The position numbers and the translations under genes were made by a program. DNA of 64,000 nt from Chrysaora quinquecirrha (taxonomy: Eukaryota; Cnidaria; Scyphozoa; Semaeostomeae; Pelagiidae), in NCBI GenBank assembly GCA_014526335.1, contig JACTAT010000110.1, forward strand, positions 310,001 to 374,000, given 5' to 3'. The notes below the pieces were generated by a model. That model was not told where the DNA came from. It ran no database searches and saw only the letters and a program-made list of their open reading frames with translations. Position 1 is the first letter of the stretch, and the number at the start of each line of letters is the position of its first letter. Shown piece after piece: positions 12,201 to 26,300 of this stretch.

Positions 12201-15200
12201 GCCGCCGTTTTTGCCTACTGTTTTCATTAAGGATTTTCGAAAGGAATTCTGGGAACAACTTCCTTAGTTACATATTTTACATAGCTGCAGACGTTGAATT
12301 CGTAGCTAAGGAAATTATTCCCAGAATTCCCTTCGTAAAACCTTATGAAAAACAAGGGGTTGACAGAAACGGCGGCCATCTTTTGTGGAAACCTCTATTG
12401 TTGCTCGATATTTTAGGGAAATTTTTACTTGTCGGTCTGTTCTTGATGTTATTAAGTGATGAGTGGGAAAACGAAAGAGCTTCTATGTATGTTCCAAGAC
12501 ATTTGAAATTTGTTTGTCAAACACATTTTTTGTCTGTTTGGCCATATCACAAAAATTGCTAATCAAACAGTTGTTTGCTAAATACAAACGTAAAATGGAT
12601 TTTCAGAAACATTTCAGTTCAAATTCTGCTCGCCAAGCAATGTTTGTGACGTGGCCAAACAGCCAAACATTTCTTGTGAATCAATGTGGAATTGTTTGTC
12701 TGTTAATTTTTCTTCGTTTTGCCAGGACCTAAGAATACAGCTATTCCATATTTATTTTAAGATCAAGTATGAGGAGAGGATGTTTAAGTTTTGCTGCAGA
12801 AGTTTATTTGAAATTTTAGACGTTAAGATACCCATTAAAGTCAATGCGGTATTCCTTTTCCTTTTTTTAACTTAGCTGAAGCTGTACTATATTAGAATTG
12901 TTCATTACATTTCAAGATACATTAGGAGCACTTGCAAGAAATATTGGCGGAGAAAGTTTCAAATGTGTTGCACATGACTGCATGCAGCTCGGATTGGTAC
13001 GTTTTTCGAAAGTGTTTTGTAAATTTATCTTTTTTAACTTTCATTGCTCAAACTTAACAATAGCACCAAATGTATCAAAATCTTGCTTCAATCGTCAGAA
13101 TTGTATTTTTCGGAGGAATTTAAGCTGTGGCTCAACATAGATTTTGTTGCAAAATGAGAGACACACAAAAGCTTCGCTAGCTTTAATTTGCTATGCAACA
13201 GAGGGATTACAGTATAAAAAAAGCCTCTTTCGCATATTAAACCTGAAAAAATTACATTTATTATATTGCATTGATATATTGATTATTTTTCTAGAGTTTG
13301 CTTGAAAATTCTGATGATCCTGATATTAGAAGATGCACGTAAGAATAAAATAAGCAAAAACTGTTTGATATTCAAACGGAGAAAAAATGCATTTTAAACT
13401 TGTGAATTGCTACTTTTTCTTGACTAAGGATTTTTTTTGTTTTTCAGATATGCACTGTTTTCTTCCTTGTCGACAGTTTTGAAAAATGAAATGGAACAAT
13501 ATTTGAAAAATATCATCCCTAAAATGCTGGAGTCATTACGATCAACCGAAGGGATAGTGGTAAATATTTAGCGATATTTCCTGGCGATTTTCCTTTAAGA
13601 AATCTCTTACAGGTGTTTTTAATAGGATGCCGGTTTAAGAAAATCCTGGATACAGAGACACTGAAAGATAATCTGCATCTAGAACTACATTAAGACACTT
13701 GACAACCGATCGTTAATATAAGGACAGTTGTGCCCATCATAAGTTGTACCACAAGGCATGGAATTATTTAACAACTGGTTTTGGGAATGCGTTGCCATGG
13801 ATTCGTCAGACCCAGTTTGGCAACTGAAGTTAAGCTTGGTCAAATGAAGTCAAAACCTGGATGGGTGACTTTCCAGACGAATGAACCAACTCACGCCGCC
13901 ATCCTTCTGAAGTGATATTAAACTAGGAGTTCCATGCCTGGATGCGGCATGCATTGTAGGCCTTCTTGATATTTGATAAAATCTATTTTCAGGCGCAGTT
14001 TTCTGAAGAAGAGCCTGCATTCCTTTTGGACGATAACCTTGACGAAGAAGATATTGGCGACGAGGATGGCGATGATGACGACGATTACGTTGAAGGGTAT
14101 GATCTCATTATGAAATTATGATACTCTCAATTACAAAAGTCTAGATTAGCAATCGGATAGCACAAGCCAAAATCAGAAGAATGAATACTGTAAGTCGCAC
14201 AGTTAAAGGACCGTAGCCGTATGTATGTACAATAGCTTGAAAAAATTCTGATACTCTCCTTTAAACTATTCCTTCTCATATTTATATCCAAAAATAAGGA
14301 ATCACCACAAAACCACAGTCAATAAAAACCCGTGTTTTCTATTGACTATGACAAGACTAAGTGTCAGAACTGAAGTTGAATTAAGCCTCAGAGAAGAACC
14401 CTTATCTTTTTCGTGTGGGTTTATGCTGTATCAAAGTTAATTTTGGGATTAAACATGAGCTTTTTGTATACAACCTTATATACCAATGATTTACCGACCG
14501 AATTTCAAGACAACAGGCTCTCCTGGGGTCCTACAATGCCTGCCAGAATTACTTGGAACACCCATCATATTTTCAGGTTTTTTCACTAGGCAACACTCGC
14601 TGGCTCGACCCGCCCAAAGAGCAATGTTGTTTTGTAATGCTGCAGAATGCTTTAGGATGATCTGAATGTGGATTTCTACCCAGAAACGTAGCTAGTATCT
14701 ATATATATATATAAAACAAACTGCTTGTATATTTATATATATATATTCGCTTAGAACTCAAGATCCACACCACGCACCACAAAACAAATGGCTTTTTCGG
14801 AATCAGACGGGCAAGGGCTAGTCTATATTTATAAAACATATCTATTTGTGATTAAGTATGTATGTATTTATGTATGTTTGCTTATAAGTCAAGATTCACT
14901 CCATGCACCACTAAACAAATGGTATCTTTGGAATCAAACGGGCAAGGGCTGGTCAATATTCATAAGACAGAACTGTTTGCGATGAAATATGCATGCATTA
15001 ATGCATGTATATATGTTCGATTAAAACTCAAGATCCACTCCACGCACCACAAAACAAATGGTATTTTTGGAATAAAACGGGCAAGGGCTTTTGGATTGAA
15101 TTAGCATATAGTATTCTTGAAAAAATGCGGATTTCGAGTAGCCATTTTGACGATTAAACGAATGATTTTATTTGATGATTAAACGAATGATTTTAGTATA

Positions 15201-17312
15201 CAACCTTATATACCAATAATTTACCGACCGAGTTTCAAGACAACAGGCTCTCCTGGGGTCCTACAATGCCTGCCAGAACTACTTGGAACACCCATAATGT
15301 TCAGGCGTTTTCACTGGGCAGCACTCGCTTGCTCGCCCCCCCCCCCCCCCCCCCTCCTCCAAATAGCAATGTTGTTTTGTAATGCTGAAGAATGCTTTAG
15401 GGTGATCTTAATGTGCATTTCTATCTGTTCGCTTATAACCCAAGATCCACTCCACGCACCACAAAACAAATGGTATTTTTGGAAAACGGACAAGGGCTGG
15501 TCTATATTGATAAAACAGAACTGTTTGCGATGGAGTATGTATGTATGATCCACTCTACACACAGGAAAACAAATGACACATTCAGAATCGGGATTTTCCA
15601 AAGAGGGTCCTCGGCTAAGAAATTTTCCAAAATCGTAAAGAACCACAGATTTTGGATTGAATTAGCATATAGTATTCTTGAAAAAATGCGGTTAGTCATC
15701 ATGACGGTAGGTTAGTCATCATGATGAATCGGCTTATCGTCAATACGAAATTTCAGAAACTCATTTGCTTAGAAAAATAGATTTCTTTCAATTCAGAGGA
15801 ATTTCCATCCACTGTATTTTCCAAATCATTTCTCGGAAAAATTTTGAACCCTTTCACGACCGATATCTGCGGGTACCAAGGCTAGTCATTCAACAAACCA
15901 GCATTGTTCAAAGACGGGGGAGTGGAGATGCGTGGAGCAGAACAACCAATCTTATGTTCCCAGCATTTTGGGAGGCATTGTAGTTATATAAATTGCTCAC
16001 AACCCCATTTGACCTAATCCCGCACGCCGCACATTGTCCAGTTTGCTTACATACCTTTTTGAGTCCAAGCAACTTATGCGACTAGAATTCATGAAAGGCA
16101 TATTGCCGACCAGCTGAGTTGACAAGGAACGTTCCTATTAATTGTGATATTCTTCAGTGGTGAAACTTTTCTAGAAACTTATTCGTTTCTAGAAAACCAA
16201 TACGTTTCATGGGGTGGGAATTTCAATTCGTACATCTATCAACCAATATACTGAATGCCTTCTAAAGAGAAGCTTAGCTTCGTAAGTTATAATTGTATCT
16301 TGTAAAGACGAAGAATGGGGCTCTAACCGGGCAAGACTCGACAAAAGTATCTTGCTTTCATTGGGTATCTGGGAATTAATAAACGGGTGGCTCCTTATAT
16401 ATAAGCTCAGGGGGTGGGAAAATTTTCGAAAAATTGATACTCCCCCTGTGTTTATTTGGCACTGAAGAGTATGCCTCCTGTCGTGTATCTTCTATTGTAT
16501 TTTGATCTCAAAGGCACGGCGGGACAGTCAATGGTCCAACTTTGTCGCGCCGCCGAAGACCGTGTTGTTTGGAGGAGGTTCTCTCATGATGTCACAAGCA
16601 ACCGGTCTTCGGTTGGATGATGATGATGATGATGATTTTGATATTCAGAAACTTTGTATATGTAATGTTTTAGGTATACAGTTGAAAATGCTTATATAGA
16701 CGAAAAAGAAGATACATGCAATGCTTTGAGTGAGTTAGCAGAGCAGACTGGGTAAATATCAAATCATAATTTTCCATTTAAATTCAAACCATGCACAACT
16801 GTTTACTGTTTATTTACAAACACGCGCTTTTATCATTTGCGCTTTAATACTACAATTTAGTTCAATCTTAAAGTCCTGTTTTAAAAGTAATCTATGAATG
16901 ATTTGTTTCTCCTGATATCTGTGCCGAACCCTGCTCTTCTTCATCGCTTTGGGTGGCTTTCGTTTTGGTCAGTCTTCCTCGCCTTTCTTCTGTTGTCTCG
17001 TGCATTACATCATGTTGTTGGATTGCAGCTTCTGTGTCGTTATTTTGTTTAGACGTATTACCTGTGCAGTCTTCACTTACATCCTTGTTACTAGCTCTGA
17101 AAAGATAAATGCTTAGTTACAACTTGGTTACTTGTTCACAACCCCTCGTAAATTCTGATCATCTTAGGAATGAAAAGACTGCATTGATAAATATGCAAAT
17201 ATGATTGCTGTCTTAATCTGTGTTGTTTCCGTGCTCAGCACTTAGTGCCATCAAATAACCCGATTCTACAGGCCCTCATTTGTGTGACTTTATTGATTGA
17301 TTGATTGATTGC

Positions 17313-17343
<31 letters not shown>

Positions 17344-20300
17344 GCACTTGCACTTGCTATCTTCGCACGCAAGGTATTGGTTTCTGTACTTATCACACGA
17401 GGGCCGCTGAATAGCCAAGGGCTTATCTAAGCAGTGCGAGCCTAACCCTTCATTTCTTTTGACCACGCCTCGTGATTCCCCTGGCTTTTGCCTGGCATTA
17501 CAAAGAGCTTGCAACTCTCCTCACCTTTCAGGACGAGTTTGACTTTAATAGGAAGGAATCGAATTCACAGTCACAGGTTTCAGACACCGCAACCAGTGCT
17601 GCAGGTGCATAGAAATGATCAATATTGCCGTGTTTCGGTCGATCAGAATTTCTTACTGATATATCCTTTAAAGCTACCCTCAAACGTTCCTCTTGTGTGT
17701 CAGAGGGCCAAATAAGCTTGGCCTGCTAACGTCGCCTCATATGAATATGTATTTGTAAAACTTTCTTGAATCTGTATCTCAAATTGCTAGCATGTCAAAA
17801 TTATGCTATCAGCAAATTCAGTCATGTTTTTCTGTTTTTCTTATTACCGTAAAGCTCTATTAAGCCCCCGGCTAGCCTGATACCCAGGCTACCTGATAGC
17901 CTCGATATCAGGCTAGCCCCAGGGGGGCTTATTTCGTTTTGAAAGCTTTCGAGGGGGGACATTTTTAGAGAGGGGGGCTTTTTAGAGAGTGGGGGCTTGA
18001 TGAATTATTTAGCATATTTTGTTCTTTATTTGTCAAGACGAATGCTACAGACATGAAATTCGTAGTTACTAAGTAGTTATTAGTTGTTTTAAGACACAAA
18101 TTTTGGATATCAAACACTTTACAACTTAATTTCACGTAGGTTAACTACTGAACTTTCAAGTGGCCAATATAAGAGGGGGCTTAATAAAGAGGAGAGGTTT
18201 ATTTCAAATTTTCACTTAAGGCTATAAAGAGAGACGGGACTTAACAGAGCTTTATCAAAAAGTGCTTTAAATTCAGTGATAGAAACTTCTTCTTGAAGAT
18301 TTAAAATGCACTACACCTTACCTTTCATCAGTCAATGAAACTTTCTGATCCTGTTCGGAGGACCGATCAGTATTCAACAATTCTTGGATATAAGCATTGA
18401 CGTCCAGATCACCCGGCAGTGATTCGGAATCACCAGAATCATTTGAATCAGAATCATCTGAATCAGAGTAAACTGACAAATCACTATCATCCGTGTGAAC
18501 AGTCTTCTCGGCATGTTCTTCATCTGCTTCGTTGTCTGTCGCTTCTTCCGCGTCAGAATGATTGTCCTATCAAGTTGAGATCAAGGTTTTAAATGGTTGC
18601 TTTATTTCTTGTCACATAAATTAGCATGGGTATTATTTTAACGCGGCAGAAATTTAAGCGATCACAAATTAACGCGACATCGAATGCTACTGGAATACTC
18701 AGCTGTAACAGTTAAGTATGCGTGGTTTTAATAGAATACGGAGGTTGTGACGTCACAAAAGTATATTTTGAAATTNNNNNNNNNNNNNNNNNNNNNNNNN
18801 NNNNNNNNNNNNNNNNNNNNNNNNNNNNNNNNNNNNNNNNNNNNNNNNNNNNNNNNNNNNNNNNNNNNNNNNNNNNNNNNNNNNNNNNNNNNNNNNNNNN
18901 NNNNNNNNNNNNNNNNNNNNNNNNNNNNNNNNNNNNNNNNNNNNNNNNNNNNNNNNNNNNNNNNNNNNNNNNNNNNNNNNNNNNNNNNNNNNNNNNNNNN
19001 NNNNNNNNNNNNNNNNNNNNNNNNNNNNNNNNNNNNNNNNNNNNNNNNNNNNNNNNNNNNNNNNNNNNNNNNNNNNNNNNNNNNNNNNNNNNNNNNNNNN
19101 NNNNNNNNNNNNNNNNNNNNNNNNNNNNNNNNNNNNNNNNNNNNNNNNNNNNNNNNNNNNNNGCCTGCTGCTGTATATGGGAAAGTTTTCTTATTGCCTA
19201 TTATCCAATTAAATGTAGGGTCGATTTGAATTAGTTCGATGCAGTTATCTAATGTAATGACTGATAATGTCACACGGCCTAGTCCTTCAGAATTGCGTGA
19301 AACATTTTCGAGCATCCTAAGCCCGTGCTAAGTATGCCCGAAGATTTGTTCCGCTGTTAATCGCAATTCTGAAGGTCCAGCCTAAAACCGTCGAGAGGTA
19401 ATAATTACATGACTAGACGAATTCAATTGGGCTATATACACACCCTCAAAGAGATGATAAATGCTAATCTTATAATATCCCAGTTACCTGTTTACGAGAT
19501 GCATCGTTTCTTTTTCTTAATCTCTCTGCTAATGCTGTCATTTGGAACCATCCAATCCTTGCCACTGCTTGTCCAGCATAGTCAAACCCTTCATCTTCAT
19601 CCGTTAATTTACTCGCATTTTCTTTCGCTTCTTTTGCTTTTTCTCTTAATTTCTCAGCATCTACTTCTCCTGATGAAATTCTTCGATTATTTGCTCTCTC
19701 AGAGGTCTCCTTTGCTTTGTATTCTTGTTTGAAATCATAATCTAGTTTCTTACGTTTTAGTAGCTCATATGCCAAACTGTGCCGCCTCCGTTGGTAACTT
19801 TTCAACTGCTGAAACGATTCCTTCTGTTCCTGGTCTTGCTGTTGCAAGCTTTTCGTACTATGCTGTGAATCTCTTTCCTCCAAGCTATCTAAATCTACAG
19901 TTGTATCTAGATTTAGCGGTATACATTGATTTCCAGGTCTTGTATTCCCATTATCGCTCATATACCCTTTATTGAATACTGTGAGACCATCTTCACTGAC
20001 TGGTAACTCCTCTAGACTATCTGCGCTACCAATATTTCCCTCGCAGCAAGTCGCTGCCTTTTCTGCCTCTAATTTTTCTTTCTTGCTCTCCAATCTCAAT
20101 TTTAGCTCCCCGTGCATCTGCGAGTCGAGAACTTCCCTGTTGTATACCTTTCGTCGAGCTGCATTTGCGCCGTCGTTTGGTATCTCTTTCTGCCTGCAAA
20201 ATTCAGGCTGAACGGCACCGGATGAACGCCTCGTTCTATCCGTACTGCCATCCCCCTTTTGAACTAGCATACCACCTCTAGCAAGCATTTCCTGTTGACT

Positions 20301-23300
20301 ATCTTTGAAGCAGTCAGTTTGCAAGACGTCAGATTTTCGACTGATTTTATCTGTACTTCCTTCCCCCTTTTGAACTAGCATACTAGCACGAGCAAGCACT
20401 TCCGATTGATTTTCTTTGAAAGAGTCAGTTTGCAAGACGTCAGATTCTTGCCTGATTTTATCCTTACTGCCTTCCCCCTTGTGAGCTTTGATATCATCAT
20501 CACCAGTGCTCACATCTTCCAGTGCTTGAACATATCCCCAAGTCAGTGAACTGGTTGAGTATGCAGACTGAGACAGTCCGAGCCTTGAATCTTGAATAGC
20601 AATGTTATAGACTCTTCCTCCCACTTTTTCACCAATTCCATTAGAAGAATCCCTCTCTAGAGTGTAGTCGACAAAGCCATCACCAGTTTCTGATGCATAT
20701 GAGTTTATTCGCTCTATCTCAGTTGTCGAAGGGTTCTTTTCGTGTGGATATTGCGATACACCGCTTGCAGTAGCATTGCTATCATCTACAATATCTTCAT
20801 CGTTGCAGAAATGAACCCCGCTTTCTGTGTTACTGAAGGCATCTTCAGCAATCATTTCTAATTCTTTTTTGCTGAAGATCTTTTTTGACTTCTGTTTTAC
20901 TTCATCTTCGATCTCTGGATCTAAATTCTCAAAGCGGGAACTTCGCTTTCTGAGAAACGCCACACTCAAGTCGCCGCTTGGTAAAGGACTTTGTAGGTTC
21001 TTGCTGCAGCTTAGTGTTGTTGATTGACAAGGCGTTACAGCAGATGACTTTCTCGTAGTAGTAGGTGTTTCTTTCATCACATCGCTGTTGATGGCATCAA
21101 GTTTGGGTTGGTTTGTAGGCTGTTGTTTTGGATCAGCTCGGAGTTTATCTGTAGAGTGTTGTTTGACATCGGCTCGGCTATCTGTAGATTGTAGTTTAAC
21201 ATTAGCTTGGGTTGCACTTGTAGACTGTTGTTTGAGATCAGTTCGGAGTTTGTCTGTAGAGTGTAGTTTGACATCACCTTGGGTTGCACTTGTAGACTGT
21301 TGTTTGAGATCAGCTTTGAGTTTATCCGTAGTATCTGTAGAGTGTTGTTTGATATACGTTTGGGGTGTACATGTAGACTGCTGTGTGGCTTCAAACTCCA
21401 CTTCCACATCTTGTCTTCTTCCAAACATCTTTTCTTTTTGATTTTCAAACTCTATCTTTGCTTCAAGATATTTAAACTCCAAACTTTCGAGAGATTCCGA
21501 TGTATTATGTTTCTCATCGACATTAACACTCGTCTCGAAATCTTCCAACGCCCCTTTAGCGTCATTGTCCCCTGCATCGGCCTGCTCAGTCAAATAAGTC
21601 GCGTTTCTCGCACATTTTTCTTCGTTTTCTGTCAAATAATCGGCATCATCGGGCTGTTTCTTTTCATTGAAGCGATATTCTTCCTTAACGTCTTTATCCA
21701 TTGTTCCCAGCTCTTCTTGATCTCCGTCCTTTCCAAGTTTGCCAGAATCTTTTTTTTATACTTTTGCTTCACAATGTCTACTAATTTACTTTATATGGTC
21801 AATAACTGAGGTTGTTTGTGTTAATTTATACATTAGGCACAGTAAGACTTACATGAATTATTAGGCGATGAAATACAAATAAATAATAAACAATATCTGA
21901 TGCGTCAAAAACCTTATTAATCTCGATCCTAAGGATTCCACTGAGGCTAAAACGTGTTCTGTTGGCTCATACCCAGAAGTCTCCCTCGATACTTTCACGA
22001 AAATTCAACGACAAAATAAACAGGGACTCCCCAGTGTTTCCCAAGCACTGAAGGTCCCAAACAGCATGCAACACATAAAAACAACAAGCACACCCCAGTT
22101 CTCAAGCGATGAGTGTCTAAACTGAAGAATCGTAATAATACGGATCAAAGTACTTTTTCAAGTTACTTTCTAACCGCCCTAGTCGTCTATTAACAGTATT
22201 ACATCTGTAAGGGGCTTCCCAAATTATCTGACAAGCCTCTTACATTTGAAGGTTCTGTGGCATCGTGATGTCGTTGTGTCAGAAACTCATAGAGGTCGGG
22301 GGTTCGAGCCCAGCCACGGTAGCGTCACGTCGAGGTCTCGTTTGCTGGTCTACGTCTGAGATCTTAATTACTGGCGCTAAACAGAGCATTTCACCTTCAC
22401 CTTCTTTTATTTTGCATTTCGGGGTGTTTTGCTGCGAATGACAAGACATTGGATAAGAAATTTGAAGTAATAAATACCTTTTCATTATCTTTCATATTTT
22501 CCAGAATTTTCACTTTATCCACAACACTTTCATTCATATCTCGCAATTCACTTATTTTTTTGACCAACTGATAATTCTCACTTGAAATTTCCTCGTATTT
22601 CCTTTGAATTTCCTCAAGCTCCACATTGCTTTCTTCTAAATCGTATTGAATTTTTTCGTTGACGTCATAACTTTGCATCAATTTCGCTTCTATCTCACGG
22701 ATGGATTTTTCTAATTTTTTGTTGTCTTTCTGAAGACGATTTGAATTCTTTACCTGATTTTCTACTTCCTTCCTCAAACTGGTCATTGCCTCATGGTCTT
22801 TATTCCTCCAGATGAAACCGTGATTCAAGTTATTTTCCCTCGCCTTATCTAGCTCTTTTTCCAGCTGCTGGACCCGTTTTCTCAGCCATTCCCTTTCCTT
22901 ATTTGCTGCATGTAACTCATCTTTCTTCTCAATCCAAGAACCTTTATCAGCCCATTTCACTGTCTTATCATTTGTCACCGAAGCCAACCCCGCTTCGTCT
23001 CTCTGACGTTCTTGCAAATAACAGTAACAAAATTCCACAATATCCTTCATTTTCTTCTGAAAGATAACATTCTCATTGTTATCATTCTTTATTTTGTTTT
23101 GAAGCATTTCCAGCCCTGTTTTCATGAAATCAATCCTCTCTTCATACTCTGCAACTTTGAAATCTTTTATCTTAATCTCTGTCTTTAGCTCTCCTAACTC
23201 TGCTAGCAGCTCTTTTGAATCAGCCTCGTATTGACTATACTTCCTCTGTTCGGAATCAATGTCATATTGCAGTTTTTTAATTTCAAACGACGCTTTGCTC

Positions 23301-26300
23301 AGCTCTTCAACCATCTTTGAATTCTTCTCTCTCAAACATCGATTACTTCCTTCCAAACTTGAAACTATATTCTCTTGACTTTCCTTCTCATCTTGTAGCT
23401 TTTTTATTGCTTCTTCCTTTCGTGTCACTAATTTCTTCAACTCTTCGTTTTCCTCTTTATATCTTAACCCTTCTTTCGAAGTATAAATAATCTCCTCTTC
23501 CAAATCCTGTATTATTTGCTTGAAATCTTCCCCAGCTTCACTTAGCTCTTCGATCTCAATCCTCTGATTCACAACAACTTTTTCGACCTCAGTCAACTTA
23601 TCTTGACACTCTTGTGCTTGTTTCCTAGTGACTTCTAATTCTTCCTGACTCGCAAAGCCCTGCTCTTCCTTCTTCATATCCTCTATCTTCATTCTCAATT
23701 CCTCATTTTCTTCCAGAATTCTTCCTTTCTCAATCTTCACCTCTTCAATAGCCCTCTGCAGTTTTTGGATCATCAAAACCGCTTTTCTCTTAATTTCGTT
23801 GTCTTCATTAGCATGTTTCTTCCTTAACTCTTCCATATTTTTACAAACTTCTTCATATTTTTGTTCCAGTTTTGCCTTCTTCTCTGTCATTATCCATAAA
23901 TCCTCCTGAAGTTGACCAGTTGCTTGTTCTTTCAATTCAAGACTTTCTGTCAGTGTATTAACTGTTCTTGCACTCCTTTCCAATCTCAACTCCAAATCCG
24001 CCCTGCCAAAATCTTCTTTCAGCAAAACTTCCTCGCCTTGTCTCTCATCACCTAGAATGTCAAATTGAACATTTGGTTCCATCATGTTCCCATTCAATCT
24101 TCGGGGATTCCCGGTAGCTCTCTTTGGGATGTTATATTAAAAGAACTCTCTCTGGCTAGATTCCAGTTTCGGACAAAAGTGATTTGAAGCATTTGGCTTT
24201 AGGGTAGGGTTTACGATAACAATAGGTTCTTTGTGTAGTAGTGTGTAGATATGGTTTAGGTTTTACATTAGCAATAGGCTTTGGAATAGGGTTTTCGCTA
24301 ACAATAGGATCTATAGATAGTGGGGTTTAACTCTTCAAACCCTATTTGGAATTATCCCCTAAACTTGTTTATTTTTAAAGAAAAACGTTTTATTGTTCTT
24401 TCGATTTGAGCCTTCTAACGAAACCCATTGTCCCCCAAATTTAATGTTTAAAATGGACAATTTTCGCTGTTGAATTTTTCTCAAATACTTAAACATTAGA
24501 TTTTTGGAGGTTCTTGAAGGTAGATTTCTAGCTTCAAAATCCAAGACTTATCAAACAAGACCTATACCTTCTCTAAGGGGCTGATTATATGAGAGTTTTC
24601 AGCCCGGGCTAGAATTTCAGCTCGGTTAGCCGGGTTGGAATTGGCGTGCGATTATATGAACGTTTCCAGCCGGGCTGAAATCGAATACCTAAGACAAATG
24701 ACGCCAAAATTGACACGTATTGACACGAAACTAAAACCACAGTCAAACTGGGCTTGCGCAAAGAGAGTTCTTAGCCCGGGCTGGAAAAAATTTGCGATTA
24801 CATGAGAAATTTCAGCCCGTTCAAGCGGGCTGGAAATGCTAGCCCGCCTAGCTGAAGGAGGGCTGGAATTCCAGCCCGGGCTGGGTTTTCAGCCCGGGCT
24901 GAAATTATCTCATGTAATCACAAAATCAATTTTGCAGAGAATTGACTGGAGAGGAGGGCTGTGTTTGCAGCCCGTTTAACCGGGCTGAAATTCCAGCCCG
25001 GGCTGAAAACTCTCATATAATCGGCCCCTAAAACGCGGTACAGATGCAGTTTAGGGGACACCTTCTAAAACGCCACTAAAACAAAAGGAAACAATTACCC
25101 CAACCCTAAAACATTAACCCTAACCCTGAAACCCTTATCCTAAACCTAATAGCTGCCATAAACCAGAACGCAACTGTATTATTTGCAGCCTTTTTTCCCT
25201 ATGCAACGTGTTGGCTTAGCCGCATTTTAGCCTAATACTCTACTGGGACGATACCATGTGAGGAGCGAAAACAATGACTGTCTCGCATGGCATGCACATC
25301 ATTAAACAAAAATAGAAGGAAAAGTAACCCAAAACAACTGATTGCAGATGCAAGGTAAACTGGAAAGACGTAGGTGTTAGTGTAACGGAGTTTTTTGAGC
25401 GATGATTAATTCAGAAGTCCTCTGTAGAGCATGACTGAATTTGAGGCTTAAAGTTGTCAAAGATATACATGTTATTTTATTCATACCTGTAGTGCCGTTG
25501 AAGCAGCATAATCCTTGGTGTACTGCTTCAAGATGGCTTCGTAATTCGATGTATGTTTGAAATTCTTGCCGCTTTTCGCAGCGATAACATGTTATTCCCA
25601 TTTGCGCCATGTTGAATTAGAGAATGAAACAAAGCCTGTGAACTGTCGCTGAATAATGCTATTCATCTTACGTCATTTTATTTGACGTCAGATTGTATCG
25701 AATGATAAGTTCGCAAATTTGATTTGCTGTTTGGATTTTGTCCACTGATTGGCAAAATTTAATAATGAAAGGGCGTTTTGTAGCGGTATTTGTTATGATT
25801 TTAATATTTTACATTAATTTATTCTCGGCTTAAAAAGAAAGCAATAATAATGAAAGGGCGTCAAATTTGACTTTGTACACGAGTCCCAGTTATCGCAGCT
25901 ACCACCTCAAGTTGTTGTAGTTGTGGAAAAGATGCTCAAACAGTGTAGTGAATCGGTTGTTTCTCTAGATTTTATGAGCGAAACTGAGACTTGTAACTCT
26001 AGCGTCAAATTTCAAATTCAGGTTGCTTTGAAATACAACTTTTATTCGCGCCGGTAACTGTAAATTTTTAAACGAATTGGAGAGGCTGTCTTTTGAAAGT
26101 TGATAAAACGTCGGGGTCTAATCAAGGTTGCGGTTTGGTTTTTCAAAGCACGACGAAACCCGCTTTCAAACTGTTCTTCAAAGTACTCAAATAGTGTAGC
26201 ACTACCCTTGCTACCCGTCTATGCTGGGTTGGATTTTATGCAAAACCTGTAGAGGACTATTTTTTCGCAGAATAATTAGGGTAGATCCGGGAATTCCGTC

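Noticed and set aside
12140..12562. 140-codon + strand ORF
   Set aside because: Starts in a real IPO4 exon but then reads through the intron and a GATGGCCGCC MITE.
15297..15715. Several ORFs around a poly-C run
   Set aside because: Lie in the duplicated repeat block and follow its sub-repeats (TKQMVF-like).
18722..19315. ORFs spanning 160-195 codons
   Set aside because: Almost entirely Ns; assembly gap.
22279..22485. - strand 68-codon ORF
   Set aside because: Runs from the coiled-coil exon's shadow into a tRNA-derived SINE.
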